Source of the DNA: Clostridiales bacterium
GTDB taxonomy: Bacteria; Bacillota; Clostridia; Oscillospirales; Oscillospiraceae
Direction: 5' to 3'
DNA: 64,000 nt
Assembly (NCBI GenBank): GCA_004553495.1
Contig: SFLE01000010.1
Location: 9,119-73,118 of the forward strand
Numbering within the stretch: position 1 is the first letter of the stretch; each line of letters begins with the position of its first letter. Shown here piece by piece: positions 49,388 through 58,691 of this stretch. The notes below the pieces were generated by a model. The model was not told the origin of the DNA, searched no databases, and worked only from the letters and a program-made list of their open reading frames with translations. The translations under genes and the position numbers were made by a program.

Positions 49388-50416
49388 TTACCACTTGTTT
49401 GCGACCTTCTCGGCAAAGCCGGCGAAGTCGTGCACCTCTATGACCTTGCCGTCGTCGAGCACAGCCTTTCCGGTGAACAGACCGAAAACCTGATGCTGGT
49501 CGCTCTTTATGAGTCCGACATCGGAGCACGATGCGCGGTCGAGCACCGGACGGAAGTCCATCTCGAACCTGCCGTCGTCGGAGGTGAAGGTCCACGGCTC
49601 CATGAACGCCTTTTCATTTCCGGGTATGTTGAATTTTACCTGACTTATCTTGTGTGCCTTGCCGTTATAAAACAGCATATTTTCGCTGGCAGCCGAGGTG
49701 TCGCCGAAGCCGTAGCCTATGTTCCAGCCGAACGGTATGCCGTCCACCGCGCCGGATGCCGAGCCCCAGTACCATGTGTTTTTGTATGTCCAAACTCCGC
49801 GGCCCCAGTCGAGCACAGCAAAGCTGTCCTCGGGATTGAAAACATAGGTCCTGCCGTCGTAGGTGACCTCGCCGCGAGCGCGCAGGCAGTTTATCTTCTG
49901 ATTGTAGTAGAAATGACCGGGCTTATCAAACGGGGTCGCAATGACCATGCTCTCCTCGGGCTCGTCAAACAGCTCGACCTTGGCGTACAGCGAGCCGGCG
50001 GGACCGAATTTCTTCATCTGCGCTATGAGCGTGCGCACGCCGGAGCCGTCGTTTTTAAAATAAATGCTGTAGTTTTTGCCGATGGCGGTGGTGTCGCCGA
50101 CCTTGCTTGTCTCGGGGAGCTTGCGCTTGCCGAGCGGCATGAAGCACATGGGGCTCGTGGTTATCTCCCAGCCCTCCTCGAAATCGAGCAGGCTTATTGA
50201 GTCCAGACCCATGTAGCCGTTGTCGTCGATGGTAAGGGCAAGGGCAAATTTGCCGTTGTTAACGAGGTAGTAGTCCCATTCCTTTATGCGCATGGGGCTT
50301 GCCTTGATGTCCGCGCGCCTGTACACCGGCAGAAGCTTTTTCGCAAAGCCGGGCTCGGTGAGATCGCCCTGCGCGTTGAGAAGGGGTATTTCCCGGGTTA
50401 TCTCGTGCTGATCCAT
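49388..50416 (-). CDS. DUF2804 family protein
   Basis: 342 residues, full length for the DUF2804 family. Recognisable blocks are EITREIPLLNAQGDLTEPGF at the start, WDYYLVNNGKFALALTIDDN, the Asp/Trp-rich core AVLDWGRGVWTYKNTWYWGS, and IPFGWNIGYGFGDTS. Predicted mostly beta, soluble, possibly lipocalin-like. No reaction is established. It starts two bases after the DnaC-like gene ends, behind AGGAGATG, so it shares the dnaD-dnaC transcript. Confidence 0.88.
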   Translation of the reverse strand: MDQHEITREIPLLNAQGDLTEPGFAKKLLPVYRRADIKASPMRIKEWDYYLVNNGKFALALTIDDNGYMGLDSISLLDFEEGWEITTSPMCFMPLGKRKLPETSKVGDTTAIGKNYSIYFKNDGSGVRTLIAQMKKFGPAGSLYAKVELFDEPEESMVIATPFDKPGHFYYNQKINCLRARGEVTYDGRTYVFNPEDSFAVLDWGRGVWTYKNTWYWGSASGAVDGIPFGWNIGYGFGDTSAASENMLFYNGKAHKISQVKFNIPGNEKAFMEPWTFTSDDGRFEMDFRPVLDRASCSDVGLIKSDQHQVFGLFTGKAVLDDGKVIEVHDFAGFAEKVANKW

Positions 50417-50418
50417 TC

Positions 50419-51390
50419 CTACATCTCCTTTTTAAGCTGTCGTATATCCGTTCCGGCAAACGGGAGCTTTGTAAACTCGCCGTCTATCCTCGAGCAAATC
50501 TGCGGAGTGTATCTCTTGGCGAGCTCCGCGTCGGTGAGATTCGTGCTGATAATGGTCTTCTTGCCATTTACAAGGCGTGTGTTTATAAGCGTGTACAGGG
50601 CTGAAATGCTTATCTGCGTGAGCATTTCGGTGCCGAGATCGTCGAGGATCATGAGCTCGCATTCGAGCATCCTCTCGACCTTTACGGCGGCTTTCTCCGC
50701 CGCTTCCGCGTCGCGCGCAAATTTTTTGAGCTCGAATGCCTCGAGCGCCGACGCCGCCGTGTCATAGCACACGGAGTGCCCGTTTTCGGCGACGACGCGC
50801 GCTATGCACGCAGACAGGAATGTCTTTCCCAGACCCGTGCCGCCCTGAAACAGCAGGTTCATCGAGCGCTCGGAAAAGCTGTAGGCGTACTCGCGGCAGG
50901 TCTCGAAAACGATGCTCATGCTCTCCTGAGCTGCACCGTAAAGGCTCAGATCGAAGCTTTCAAAGCTGTCGCGGCTGCTTTTTAAAAGCGTGCTTAGCTC
51001 GTTTGTGAGCTCGCGGTTATATGCCTCGTGCAGGCAGGAGCACATTTGGCTCCCGATAAAGCCCGTGTCCCTGCACTTGGGGCAGGAGTAAATGTCCTCA
51101 AGATAATCGGCGGGATAGCCGTGCTCGCGCAGAAGCTCGCCCTTGCGCATCTGAAGCGCGAGGCTTTCGTCCTCGAGTTTTTTCAGTGCCTCGGTTAGGT
51201 CGGCGCTGCGCTTTATGGTAAGCCCCACGAGCTCGGACATCTGGCAGCGCAGACGCTCGTCTATCCTCTGTATCTCCGGTATGCGGGAGTATATCTTCTC
51301 CTGCCGCAGATAGTGCTCTGCGACATTGCTTGCGTGAGTGTGTCCGATCTGCTCCCTGGCTTTTGCCAGGATCTTTCCGTCAAGTGACAT
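50419..51390 (-). CDS. DnaC-like helicase loader ATPase
   Basis: 323 residues. The C-terminal AAA+ core has Walker A QGGTGLGKTFLSA (about 180) and Walker B LMILDDLGTEM (about 245), typical of DnaC/DnaI/IstB proteins. A CPKCRDTGFIGSQMCSC zinc cluster lies near 103-120. The N-terminal third is helical. It should load the replicative helicase. It follows the DnaD-domain gene by three bases, the standard Firmicutes primosome pair. Confidence 0.92.
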   Translation of the reverse strand: MSLDGKILAKAREQIGHTHASNVAEHYLRQEKIYSRIPEIQRIDERLRCQMSELVGLTIKRSADLTEALKKLEDESLALQMRKGELLREHGYPADYLEDIYSCPKCRDTGFIGSQMCSCLHEAYNRELTNELSTLLKSSRDSFESFDLSLYGAAQESMSIVFETCREYAYSFSERSMNLLFQGGTGLGKTFLSACIARVVAENGHSVCYDTAASALEAFELKKFARDAEAAEKAAVKVERMLECELMILDDLGTEMLTQISISALYTLINTRLVNGKKTIISTNLTDAELAKRYTPQICSRIDGEFTKLPFAGTDIRQLKKEM

Positions 51391-51393
51391 TGT

Positions 51394-52323
51394 TTAACCG
51401 TTTTTAACCTTTTCGTAAATTGAGCGCAGGCGCTTGAGCTCATCGCCCGAAACGCTGCTGCGGTGCTGATTTTCCGCCTTGACCATGGCGGCGGGGGAGC
51501 GGCTGTCACGCTCCTGAACATCGGCGGCGGTGCGGATGCCCTTTTCCTGCCACGAGAGCAGGATCTTGTTCATGTACCCCCATTTTAACGCCCCGGTGTT
51601 CGTCACCGTGCGGTCGTATGCGATGAGAATGGCTTCGTTGTCAAAGCCCATGTCGAACCATGCGGTCATATACTTGCGCTCGGTCGGCGTGAGCACGCGC
51701 GAGCCCAGACCCATAGCCGTTTTCAGCTCGCCCGCGCGCGAGCGCTTTTCGGCGGCTGCGCGGATATACTCATCCGCCTGCTCAATGGTGATTATCTCCT
51801 TGTTCGCCCATGAGTAAGCCTCTTTTTCTATGCTGCGCATGGACGGGAGCCTGCCCGGACCGTATTTCTCCGCAAAAACATCTATGCAGTAGCCGATGAG
51901 CATGAATATGACATCGGCAGGCAGTGCCAGATAGTCGTATATGCCGAAAAGAGTTTTCATATCGGCGGTCGAAAGCGTGCGCCCGAGCTTGCTGCGGGCC
52001 TGCATTATAACTGCCTGAAAGCCCGGATCCTCCTTCGAGCGGCGGACTATGTCATCCGAGGTGTATTCCGGAAGCTCCTCTGCGGGCGGAAGCTTCGGCT
52101 CCGCAGCGGCGGCAGGCGCCTGACCGAGCTGCATACGCATGAGCTTTTCATGCGCCTTTGCTATCTCGCCGGCTGTTCTGCACAGCTCGCGTGCAGCTCT
52201 GTCCGCGTCGAATTTCCCGCGCCGCGACAGCCAGATATACAGCAGCGCAACATCGCCGTCGTGCGCGGCGATGAGCTTTTCGGCGTTATCATCGGATATT
52301 AAGTTTTGCTCTGCTATGCTCAT
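51394..52323 (-). CDS. DnaD-domain replication initiation protein
   Basis: 309 residues from ATG 52323 (MSIAEQNLISDDNAE). The N-terminal winged-helix-like half (to 100) is followed by two DnaD/DnaB-like helical domains (about 130-200, FLxLIGYCIDVFAEKYG-like; and 205-275, MTAWFDMGFDNEAILIAYDR with the NTGALKWGYMNKIL segment typical of the YxxxIL DNA-binding motif). It acts in primosome assembly with the DnaC-like protein. The promoter at 52385-52413 is divergent to the U32 gene. Confidence 0.9.
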   Translation of the reverse strand: MSIAEQNLISDDNAEKLIAAHDGDVALLYIWLSRRGKFDADRAARELCRTAGEIAKAHEKLMRMQLGQAPAAAAEPKLPPAEELPEYTSDDIVRRSKEDPGFQAVIMQARSKLGRTLSTADMKTLFGIYDYLALPADVIFMLIGYCIDVFAEKYGPGRLPSMRSIEKEAYSWANKEIITIEQADEYIRAAAEKRSRAGELKTAMGLGSRVLTPTERKYMTAWFDMGFDNEAILIAYDRTVTNTGALKWGYMNKILLSWQEKGIRTAADVQERDSRSPAAMVKAENQHRSSVSGDELKRLRSIYEKVKNG

Positions 52324-52384
52324 GCTGATTACCCGAATATCTTTTGTTAACTTAAAGTTTACACAATGGACTTTAACAAGGGAG

Positions 52385-52434
52385 ATTATATCATTAAAAT
52401 TAGCTTGTAGCAATAGCATTGTTTGTGGTATAAT
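52385..52434. promoter_or_regulatory. Overlapping divergent promoters, dnaD and U32 genes
   Basis: Minus: TTGCTA-N17-TATAAT (52385-52413) with an extended TGA. Plus: TTGTAG-N18-TATAAT (52405-52434) with an extended TGG. The two -35 boxes overlap, so the promoters cannot both be occupied at once. Confidence 0.65.
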
Positions 52435-52466
52435 TCCTTATTATATAAAATGCCAGAGGTATGGAT

Positions 52467-54554
52467 ATGCTTGAATTGCTCTCTCCCGCGGGTTCTCCGG
52501 AGGCGGTCATTGCCGCCGTGCAGAACGGTGCGGATGCGGTTTATATGGGGCTTGGGAATTTCAACGCCCGCCGCGGCGCGAAAAATTTCAGCGACGAGGA
52601 ATTTGAAAAAGCGGTGCGCTATTGCAGGATACGCGACTGCAAGGTCTATGTCACAATGAACACTCTTGTAGGTGACAGGGAGATGCAGCAGGCGACCGAG
52701 CTTGCAAGAAGAGTGTCCGATCTCGGAGCCGACGCTATCCTCGTGCAAGATCTCGGACTTCTGAGCGTGCTGAAAAAAGCGGTGCCGGATATTCCGCTGC
52801 ACGCGAGCACGCAGATGAGCATACACAACCTTGCGGGAGTTGAGGCGGCGGCTGAAATGGGTCTTACCAGAGCCGTGCTCGCGCGTGAGCTGAGCCTTGA
52901 GCAGATAAAATTCATAACAAAGCGCTCGCCGATAGAGACCGAGGTGTTCGTGCACGGGGCGCTGTGCTTCTGCCATTCCGGTCAGTGCTATATGTCCGCG
53001 CTCATAGGCAGGCGAAGCGGAAACCGCGGCGCGTGCGCGCAGCCGTGCCGCATGGAGTACACCATGGGCGGCAGACTTGAGGACAGCCATCCGCTGTCGC
53101 TTAAAGACAACTGCCTTGCCGAACGGCTCATGCAGCTTGAGGACGCGGGCGTTGCCTGCGCTAAAATTGAGGGCAGGATGAAGCGGCCGGAGTACACCGG
53201 CGTTGTCACCGGCATATATTCAAGGCTCATAAAGGAGCACCGCAAGCCCACGCCCGAGGAGATGCAGACCCTTACCGACGCGTTCTCGCGCGACGGGTTC
53301 ACTCAGGGGTATTTCGACGGTGACCGTAAGGATATGTTCGGCGTGAGGACCGAGGACGATAAGGCTGCGTCAAAGCTATTTGCCGATGCCCGCAGGGAGT
53401 ATATCGGCAAGGAGGAGCGCAGAGTTCCGGTAAAGTTCTATGTCGTTGTCAACTCCGGCGAGGCTGTCAAGGCCGCCGCGATAGACAATGCGGGAAACAA
53501 GGTCGTCGCGTTCGGCTCCGAGCCGCAGAAGGCTATAAGACAGGCTGTAGATTCGCAGTCGCTGAGCGACCGGCTCAGCAAAACGGGCGGCACGCCTTAT
53601 TACTGCGTGGATGCGCAGAGCAGAGTGCAGGACGGGCTTTACCTCTCCGCCTCGGCTATAAACGAGCTAAGGCGCAAGCTCATAACCTCGCTCAACGATA
53701 AAAGAGCCTGCCCGCCGCAGCGCGCGAGCCTGCCTATGCCGGAAATGCCTAAGGGAACGCCCACTGTCACCGACCCCGTTATGATATATCAGGTCAGGTG
53801 CGCAGAGCAGCTTTCCGAGGAGCTTGCCGACACGCGGCCGGATTATATCTATGTTCCGGTGCGCGTTATGTACGAGAACTTTGACATGGTCAGAGTGTTC
53901 ATGAGCCGCGGGGCAGTGCCCGTTGCGGTGCTGCCGAGGGTCGTTACCGACGACGAGGTCAGCGAGGTTTATAAAATGCTGCGCAGGCTTTTCGATCAGG
54001 GCGTAAACGAGGCGCTCGTCGGGAATTTAGGGCATATCGTGATCGCCCGCAAAGCCGGAATGAAGATCCGCGCCGATTTCGGTATGAATGTGTTTAATTC
54101 GTACACGCTGGATATGATACGCAGGATGGGCTTTCTCTCCGCAACGGCGTCGTTTGAAATGCGCCTTGCACAGGTGCGTGATATGGCAAAAAGCGTTGAC
54201 ACGGAGCTCATCGCATACGGCAGACTGCCGCTCATGGTGTCCGACCAGTGCGTTATAAGCCACAGCTTGGGTACCTGCTCGTGCCAGAATCCGGCTCAGC
54301 TATCCGACAGGATGGGCTCGGTGTTTCCGGTCGTTCGGGAATACGAGCACCGAAATGTCATTTATAACTCCCGCAAGCTGTTCATGGCTGATAAAAATGA
54401 CGAGCTGTGCGGAGCGGGACTTTGGGGCATAAGGCTGATGTTCACCACCGAGAGCGCGCGCGAGTGTGTTCAGGTGGCTAAAAGATACAAGGGCGAGGGC
54501 GATTTCCAGCCCAACGACCTCACCCGAGGACTGTATTACAGAGGAGTTGACTGA
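52467..54554 (+). CDS. U32-family peptidase/hydroxylation protein
   Basis: 695 residues. U32 core features are LSPAGSPEAVIAAVQNGADA at the start, HASTQMSIHN, and the signature VFVHGALCFCHSGQCYMSA...GNRGACAQPCRMEY (about 160-200) whose cysteines can bind iron-sulfur. The C-terminal extension (DUF3656-like) reaches CVISHSLGTCSC. Members act as collagenase-like peptidases or in RNA hydroxylation, as E. coli RlhA does for 23S rRNA; this long form fits the RlhA group. ATG 52467 is chosen because AGAGG is at a correct distance; ATG 52461 is too close. Confidence 0.9.
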   Translation: MLELLSPAGSPEAVIAAVQNGADAVYMGLGNFNARRGAKNFSDEEFEKAVRYCRIRDCKVYVTMNTLVGDREMQQATELARRVSDLGADAILVQDLGLLSVLKKAVPDIPLHASTQMSIHNLAGVEAAAEMGLTRAVLARELSLEQIKFITKRSPIETEVFVHGALCFCHSGQCYMSALIGRRSGNRGACAQPCRMEYTMGGRLEDSHPLSLKDNCLAERLMQLEDAGVACAKIEGRMKRPEYTGVVTGIYSRLIKEHRKPTPEEMQTLTDAFSRDGFTQGYFDGDRKDMFGVRTEDDKAASKLFADARREYIGKEERRVPVKFYVVVNSGEAVKAAAIDNAGNKVVAFGSEPQKAIRQAVDSQSLSDRLSKTGGTPYYCVDAQSRVQDGLYLSASAINELRRKLITSLNDKRACPPQRASLPMPEMPKGTPTVTDPVMIYQVRCAEQLSEELADTRPDYIYVPVRVMYENFDMVRVFMSRGAVPVAVLPRVVTDDEVSEVYKMLRRLFDQGVNEALVGNLGHIVIARKAGMKIRADFGMNVFNSYTLDMIRRMGFLSATASFEMRLAQVRDMAKSVDTELIAYGRLPLMVSDQCVISHSLGTCSCQNPAQLSDRMGSVFPVVREYEHRNVIYNSRKLFMADKNDELCGAGLWGIRLMFTTESARECVQVAKRYKGEGDFQPNDLTRGLYYRGVD

Positions 54555-54555
54555 T

Positions 54556-55122
54556 ATGGATATAGTGCTTGCATCCGGCTCACCCCGCCGCAGAGAGCTG
54601 CTGGAAACGCTCGGACTCACATTCACCGTCTGCCCCGCAAAGGGCGAGGAGAATGCGCCCTCCGGCATAGGTCCGGCGAAAACGGTGGAGGCTCTGTCGC
54701 TGGCAAAGGCTCAGGAGGTACGGCAGCTTTATCCGGACAGTCTCATAATCGCCGCCGACACCATAGTGTGGGCAGACGGCGAGATGTTGGGAAAACCGAA
54801 AACGCCCGAGGAGGCGGCAAAAATGCTCACCTCGCTCTCGGGAGCCGAGCACGAGGTCTACACCGGTGTTACCGTGATATATGGCGATAAAACGCTGTGC
54901 CAGAGCGAGTGCACCAAGGTCTGCTTCCGCGAGCTTGAGGAAAGCGAGATCGCCTCGTATGTTGAAAGCGGCGAGCCCATGGACAAGGCGGGAGCCTACG
55001 GCATTCAGGGCAAGGCCGCGCTCATGGTGCGCAGGCTCGAGGGCGATTACTTCAATGTTATGGGGCTGCCGCTGTGCAGGCTCGGACAAATGCTCAAGGC
55101 AATAGGGGTGAAGATCCTTTGA
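54556..55122 (+). CDS. maf: Maf family nucleotide pyrophosphatase
   Basis: 188 residues. Maf motifs are LASGSPRRRELLETLG at the start, AADTIVWADGEMLGKP (about 70) and GEPMDKAGAYGIQGKAALMV (about 135). These enzymes hydrolyse dTTP/UTP or modified nucleotides and are linked to septum control. It begins one base after the U32 stop and overlaps mreC by four, so it opens the cell-shape operon. Confidence 0.95.
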   Translation: MDIVLASGSPRRRELLETLGLTFTVCPAKGEENAPSGIGPAKTVEALSLAKAQEVRQLYPDSLIIAADTIVWADGEMLGKPKTPEEAAKMLTSLSGAEHEVYTGVTVIYGDKTLCQSECTKVCFRELEESEIASYVESGEPMDKAGAYGIQGKAALMVRRLEGDYFNVMGLPLCRLGQMLKAIGVKIL

Positions 55123-55967
55123 ATGTAAAAGAATATCTGAAGAAAAACGGAATAAAGCTCGGCGTTATCGTGCTCGTTGTAGCGCTCGTGGCAGGCGGAG
55201 CTTCCTTCCTTCTCAAGGGCAACGCCGGAGTTTTTCAGAACATCACCGGCACCGTAAAAGCGCCGGTGCAGCGAATGGTAAGCTCGGTAGCCGAGTGGCT
55301 CGAGGGCATATACGGCTATCTTTATGAGTATGACCAGCTCGTTGCAGAAAACGAACGCCTGCGCGCGGAGCTCACTGAGGCTCAGGAGCAGGCACGAAAC
55401 GGTCAGGCGGCGATAGAGGAAAACGAGCGCTTCCGTCAGCTTCTTGAGTTTAAGGAAAAGCACAGCGATATGCAGCTTGAGTCCGCCAAGGTCGTTGCGT
55501 GGACGACATCCAACTGGGCGCATTCGTTCACCATAAGCAAGGGCAGCAGCGCGGATATTGCCGTGGGAGACTGCGTTATAACCGAGTACGGCGTAATGGT
55601 CGGACAGGTCACCGAGGTCGGCACCACATGGGCTACGGTATCCACCGTTATTGACCTCGATACGAATATCGGCGCGCTCGTCTCCGAAAACGGCGCCTCC
55701 GGACTTCTCGTCGGCGACTTTGCCATGATGCAGGACGGATGCGTAAAGCTCAGCTATCTGGCTGACGGCGCACAGGTGTTTGCAGGCGACACGGTAATGA
55801 CCTCAGGCTCGGGCGGCGCGTTCCCGCAGGGACTCGTTATCGGCACCGTAAGCTCGGTAAAGACCGAGGCGGGCGGTCAGATAGAGTATGGCGAGGTAAA
55901 GCCCGGCTGCGACCTGAGCTCGCTCGTGCAGGTTTTCGTTGTAAAAGACTTTGAAGTGGTGGAATAA
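55119..55967 (+). CDS. mreC: Rod shape-determining protein MreC
   Basis: 282 residues. A TTG start at 55119 (GGGGTG nine bases ahead) overlaps the maf stop. One membrane helix (about 13-32) is followed by a coiled coil (75-115, ENERLRAELTEAQEQA) and the beta-rich MreC domain (about 120-275, TISKGSSADIAVGDCVITEYGVMVGQV-like core). MreC links the elongasome to PBP2 outside the membrane. Neighbours mreD and pbp2 confirm it. mreB is not adjacent. Confidence 0.94.
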   Translation: MNVKEYLKKNGIKLGVIVLVVALVAGGASFLLKGNAGVFQNITGTVKAPVQRMVSSVAEWLEGIYGYLYEYDQLVAENERLRAELTEAQEQARNGQAAIEENERFRQLLEFKEKHSDMQLESAKVVAWTTSNWAHSFTISKGSSADIAVGDCVITEYGVMVGQVTEVGTTWATVSTVIDLDTNIGALVSENGASGLLVGDFAMMQDGCVKLSYLADGAQVFAGDTVMTSGSGGAFPQGLVIGTVSSVKTEAGGQIEYGEVKPGCDLSSLVQVFVVKDFEVVE

Positions 55968-56486
55968 TTGCTTAACAGACTTTTTCAGATACTTGAATGG
56001 AAAAAGGTCCGCGTTGTGTTTCAGTATGCGGTCTATATGCTGCTGGTCATGCTGCTGCAAAGCCTGCTGTTTTCCCGAGTGAGCATATTCGGCGCTAAGG
56101 GCTTTATCATCCCCGCGGCGGCGGTGGCGGCGGGAATATATCTCGGCGGCGTGCGCGGCGCGGTGTTCGGCATATTCCTCGGACTGTTCACCGATATGGC
56201 GTTTTCGGAGACGACGGTTTTGTTCACCATCCTGTTTCCGGTGATCGGCTTCGGAGCGGGCTTTGCCGCGGAGTTTTATATAAACAAGAGCTTTTTCGCG
56301 TTTATGATATTCAGCACTTTTGCAATACTTTTGTGCGGCATAGCGCAGCTTCTGCTTGCGCTTTTAGGCGGCAACACCGAGCTTATGCCGGCGCTTCTTA
56401 CCGTTTTGCTGCAAACGCTTTTGAGCATACCGCCGGAGATGCTTCTGTACCTCCCGTTCAGGAGCGGAGCGGTGCTTAACAGATAA
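55968..56486 (+). CDS. mreD: Rod shape-determining protein MreD
   Basis: 172 residues, TTG start directly after the mreC stop. Five or six hydrophobic helices with the MreD pattern (LVMLLQSLLFSRVSIFGAKG, GGVRGAVFGIFLGLFTDM, LLSIPPEMLLYLPFR). It is an integral membrane partner of MreC and PBP2. Low sequence conservation is normal for MreD; synteny makes the call firm. Confidence 0.92.
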   Translation: MLNRLFQILEWKKVRVVFQYAVYMLLVMLLQSLLFSRVSIFGAKGFIIPAAAVAAGIYLGGVRGAVFGIFLGLFTDMAFSETTVLFTILFPVIGFGAGFAAEFYINKSFFAFMIFSTFAILLCGIAQLLLALLGGNTELMPALLTVLLQTLLSIPPEMLLYLPFRSGAVLNR

Positions 56487-56510
56487 AAACCCACCCTATG
56501 AGGATACCCG

Positions 56511-58598
56511 ATGAATGTTATTAAGAAAGAAAGACTTATAGCGCTTGCCGCGGTTTTCGCCGTTTTGCTCACGGTCTATTTTGTCGCGCTTTATAAGCTG
56601 CAAATAATCGAGGGCGAAAAGTATTACGAGGAAAGCCGCAACAACATGGTCACAACAAGCACCGTTACAGCCGCGCGCGGAAATATTCTCGACCGCTACG
56701 GCAGAGTGCTCGTAACGAACAAATCGTGCTATAATCTCACCATAAATACCGATGAGCTTTTCCCCAACGACGGCAGCGTTGACTCGAACGCTACCATACT
56801 GAAGCTCGTCAACATGATCCGCGAATACGGCGATGATTACATCGACGATCTGCCGATAACGAAAAGTCCGCCGTTTGAGTTTGAGAATGTTACCGATCAG
56901 GATCAGGCGCGTCTTGATGCTTACATGAAGCAGAACGATGTGCCCGAAAACGCAAGTGCCGTCGAGATACTCTCGAGTATGCGCGAAAGGTATGATATCG
57001 ACAGTAACTACAGCGCGGAAGAGGCGAGGATAATCGCCGGCGTGCGCTATGCGGTCAATGTCCGCTATCTCATAAACACTTCGGATTACATCTTCGTTGA
57101 GGATGCCGACATGAAGCTCATCGCAACGCTGCGTGAGAATAAGATAGAAGGCGTTAACATCAAAGAGTCGTATGTCCGCGAGTACAGCACCTCTGCCGCG
57201 GCGCACATTCTGGGCTACACCGGCGCGATGAACGACAGCGACTATGCAAAGTATAAGGAGCAGGGCTATTCAGCCGATGCGGTCGTCGGTAAGGACGGCG
57301 CGGAGCTTGCGTTTGAAAAGTACCTGCACGGCACTAACGGCACTGTGCGCACGACCTCGGCTTCCGACGGCACCGTTATCAGCAAGGAGTATATAAAAGA
57401 GCCCGAGCCTGGAAACAATGTGTATCTGACGATAGACATTGCGCTTCAGGAGGCAGCGGAGCTTGCACTGGAAAACGGCGTTGAGTCGATAACCGCAAAG
57501 CTTGAGGCAAAGAAAAACGAGCAGATAGCCAACGGAACTTATACGGAAAAGCAGGACGAGATAACCGGCGCGGCGGTGGTCGTTGTAAATGTCAAGACCG
57601 GCGAGCCGCTGGCTATCGCAAGCTGGCCGACCTACGATCCCAGCGAGCTGCTGCTCAAGTATGCCGAAATATCGGCTGCGAAGAACTCGCCTTTGTATAA
57701 CAGGGCACTCCTCGGCGGCTATGCGCCGGGCTCTACCTTCAAGCCCTGCACCGCTATAGCGGCGCTTACGGAGGGTATAATAAATACCGGAACGACCATT
57801 GAATGCCGCGGTCAGTACACGCGCTACGCCGAGTATGGATATGCGCCATACTGTTGGATATACACGCAGAATAACCAGAAGCTCTACCACGGCTACCTCA
57901 ATGTCACCGGCGCGCTTCAGCATTCGTGCAATATCTTCTTCTATTCGTCGGGCCACGACCTCGGCATAGACAAGCTTGACGCTTATGCCTCCAAGCTCGG
58001 TCTCGGCGAGTACACCGGCATCGAGCTGCCCGAGAGCAAGGGCAACATGGCAAACCGCGAAAACCACGAAGAGCTCACCGGCGAGAGCTGGTCCATCGGT
58101 CATACAATGCAGGCTGCTATCGGTCAGTCCGACAGCCTGTTCACGCCGCTCCAGCTCGCTGAGTACTGCGCTGCGATAGCAAACGGCGGCACCCGACACA
58201 GCGCGTCGATACTCAAGTCCGTCCGAAGCTTCAACTACGGTGAGAATGTGTACGAGCGCGAGGACGAGGTGCTCAGCACCATTGAGAGCGCCCAGTACAA
58301 CTGGGATGCCGTGCACGAGGGTATGCGCCTTGTCGCAAAGGCTTCGCTCAGCAGCTACACGATGACCACCGTTGCTGCAAAGACCGGTACCGCGCAGAAG
58401 GGCGAGTCGGTCACGAACGACGGTATATTCATCTGCTATGCGCCGTTTGAGGATCCCGAGATCGCTATTGCCATCGTTGTCGAGCGCGGCGGCGCGGGCG
58501 CAAACTGCGCGCCCATCGCGAGGGAAATACTCGAGGCATATTTCAGCCTCAAATCCGCCACCGATGTCACCGACACCGAGGGCAAGCTGCTCCAGTGA
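56511..58598 (+). CDS. mrdA: Penicillin-binding protein 2, elongation transpeptidase
   Basis: 695 residues. An N-terminal membrane helix (10-28) and dimerisation/pedestal domain (VTAARGNILDRYGRVLVTN) lead to the transpeptidase domain with all three motifs: SxxK as GSTFKPCTA (about 412), SxN as HSCNIFFY (about 470) and KTGTAQ (about 627). It cross-links peptidoglycan in side-wall growth with MreC/MreD. It follows mreD by 24 bases. The insert at 110-170 is longer than usual but without frame damage. Confidence 0.96.
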   Translation: MNVIKKERLIALAAVFAVLLTVYFVALYKLQIIEGEKYYEESRNNMVTTSTVTAARGNILDRYGRVLVTNKSCYNLTINTDELFPNDGSVDSNATILKLVNMIREYGDDYIDDLPITKSPPFEFENVTDQDQARLDAYMKQNDVPENASAVEILSSMRERYDIDSNYSAEEARIIAGVRYAVNVRYLINTSDYIFVEDADMKLIATLRENKIEGVNIKESYVREYSTSAAAHILGYTGAMNDSDYAKYKEQGYSADAVVGKDGAELAFEKYLHGTNGTVRTTSASDGTVISKEYIKEPEPGNNVYLTIDIALQEAAELALENGVESITAKLEAKKNEQIANGTYTEKQDEITGAAVVVVNVKTGEPLAIASWPTYDPSELLLKYAEISAAKNSPLYNRALLGGYAPGSTFKPCTAIAALTEGIINTGTTIECRGQYTRYAEYGYAPYCWIYTQNNQKLYHGYLNVTGALQHSCNIFFYSSGHDLGIDKLDAYASKLGLGEYTGIELPESKGNMANRENHEELTGESWSIGHTMQAAIGQSDSLFTPLQLAEYCAAIANGGTRHSASILKSVRSFNYGENVYEREDEVLSTIESAQYNWDAVHEGMRLVAKASLSSYTMTTVAAKTGTAQKGESVTNDGIFICYAPFEDPEIAIAIVVERGGAGANCAPIAREILEAYFSLKSATDVTDTEGKLLQ

Positions 58599-58629
58599 TA
58601 AAAAAGGTGAGAAATTTGTCAAAAAGGCG

Positions 58630-58658
58630 TTGAAAGAACGCAGAACATTGTATATAAT
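58630..58658 (+). promoter_or_regulatory. Promoter of methylglyoxal synthase-like gene
   Basis: TTGAAA-N17-TATAAT, immediately after the pbp2 stop and 34 bases ahead of the start codon. Confidence 0.7.
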
Positions 58659-58691
58659 CAGAATGGTAGTCCACAGAAAAGAGGGAAGCAT

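Noticed and set aside
55119..58598. Missing mreB in the mreCD-pbp2 cluster as a sign of gene loss
   Set aside because: In many Clostridia mreB lies elsewhere; maf-mreC-mreD-pbp2 without mreB is a common order.
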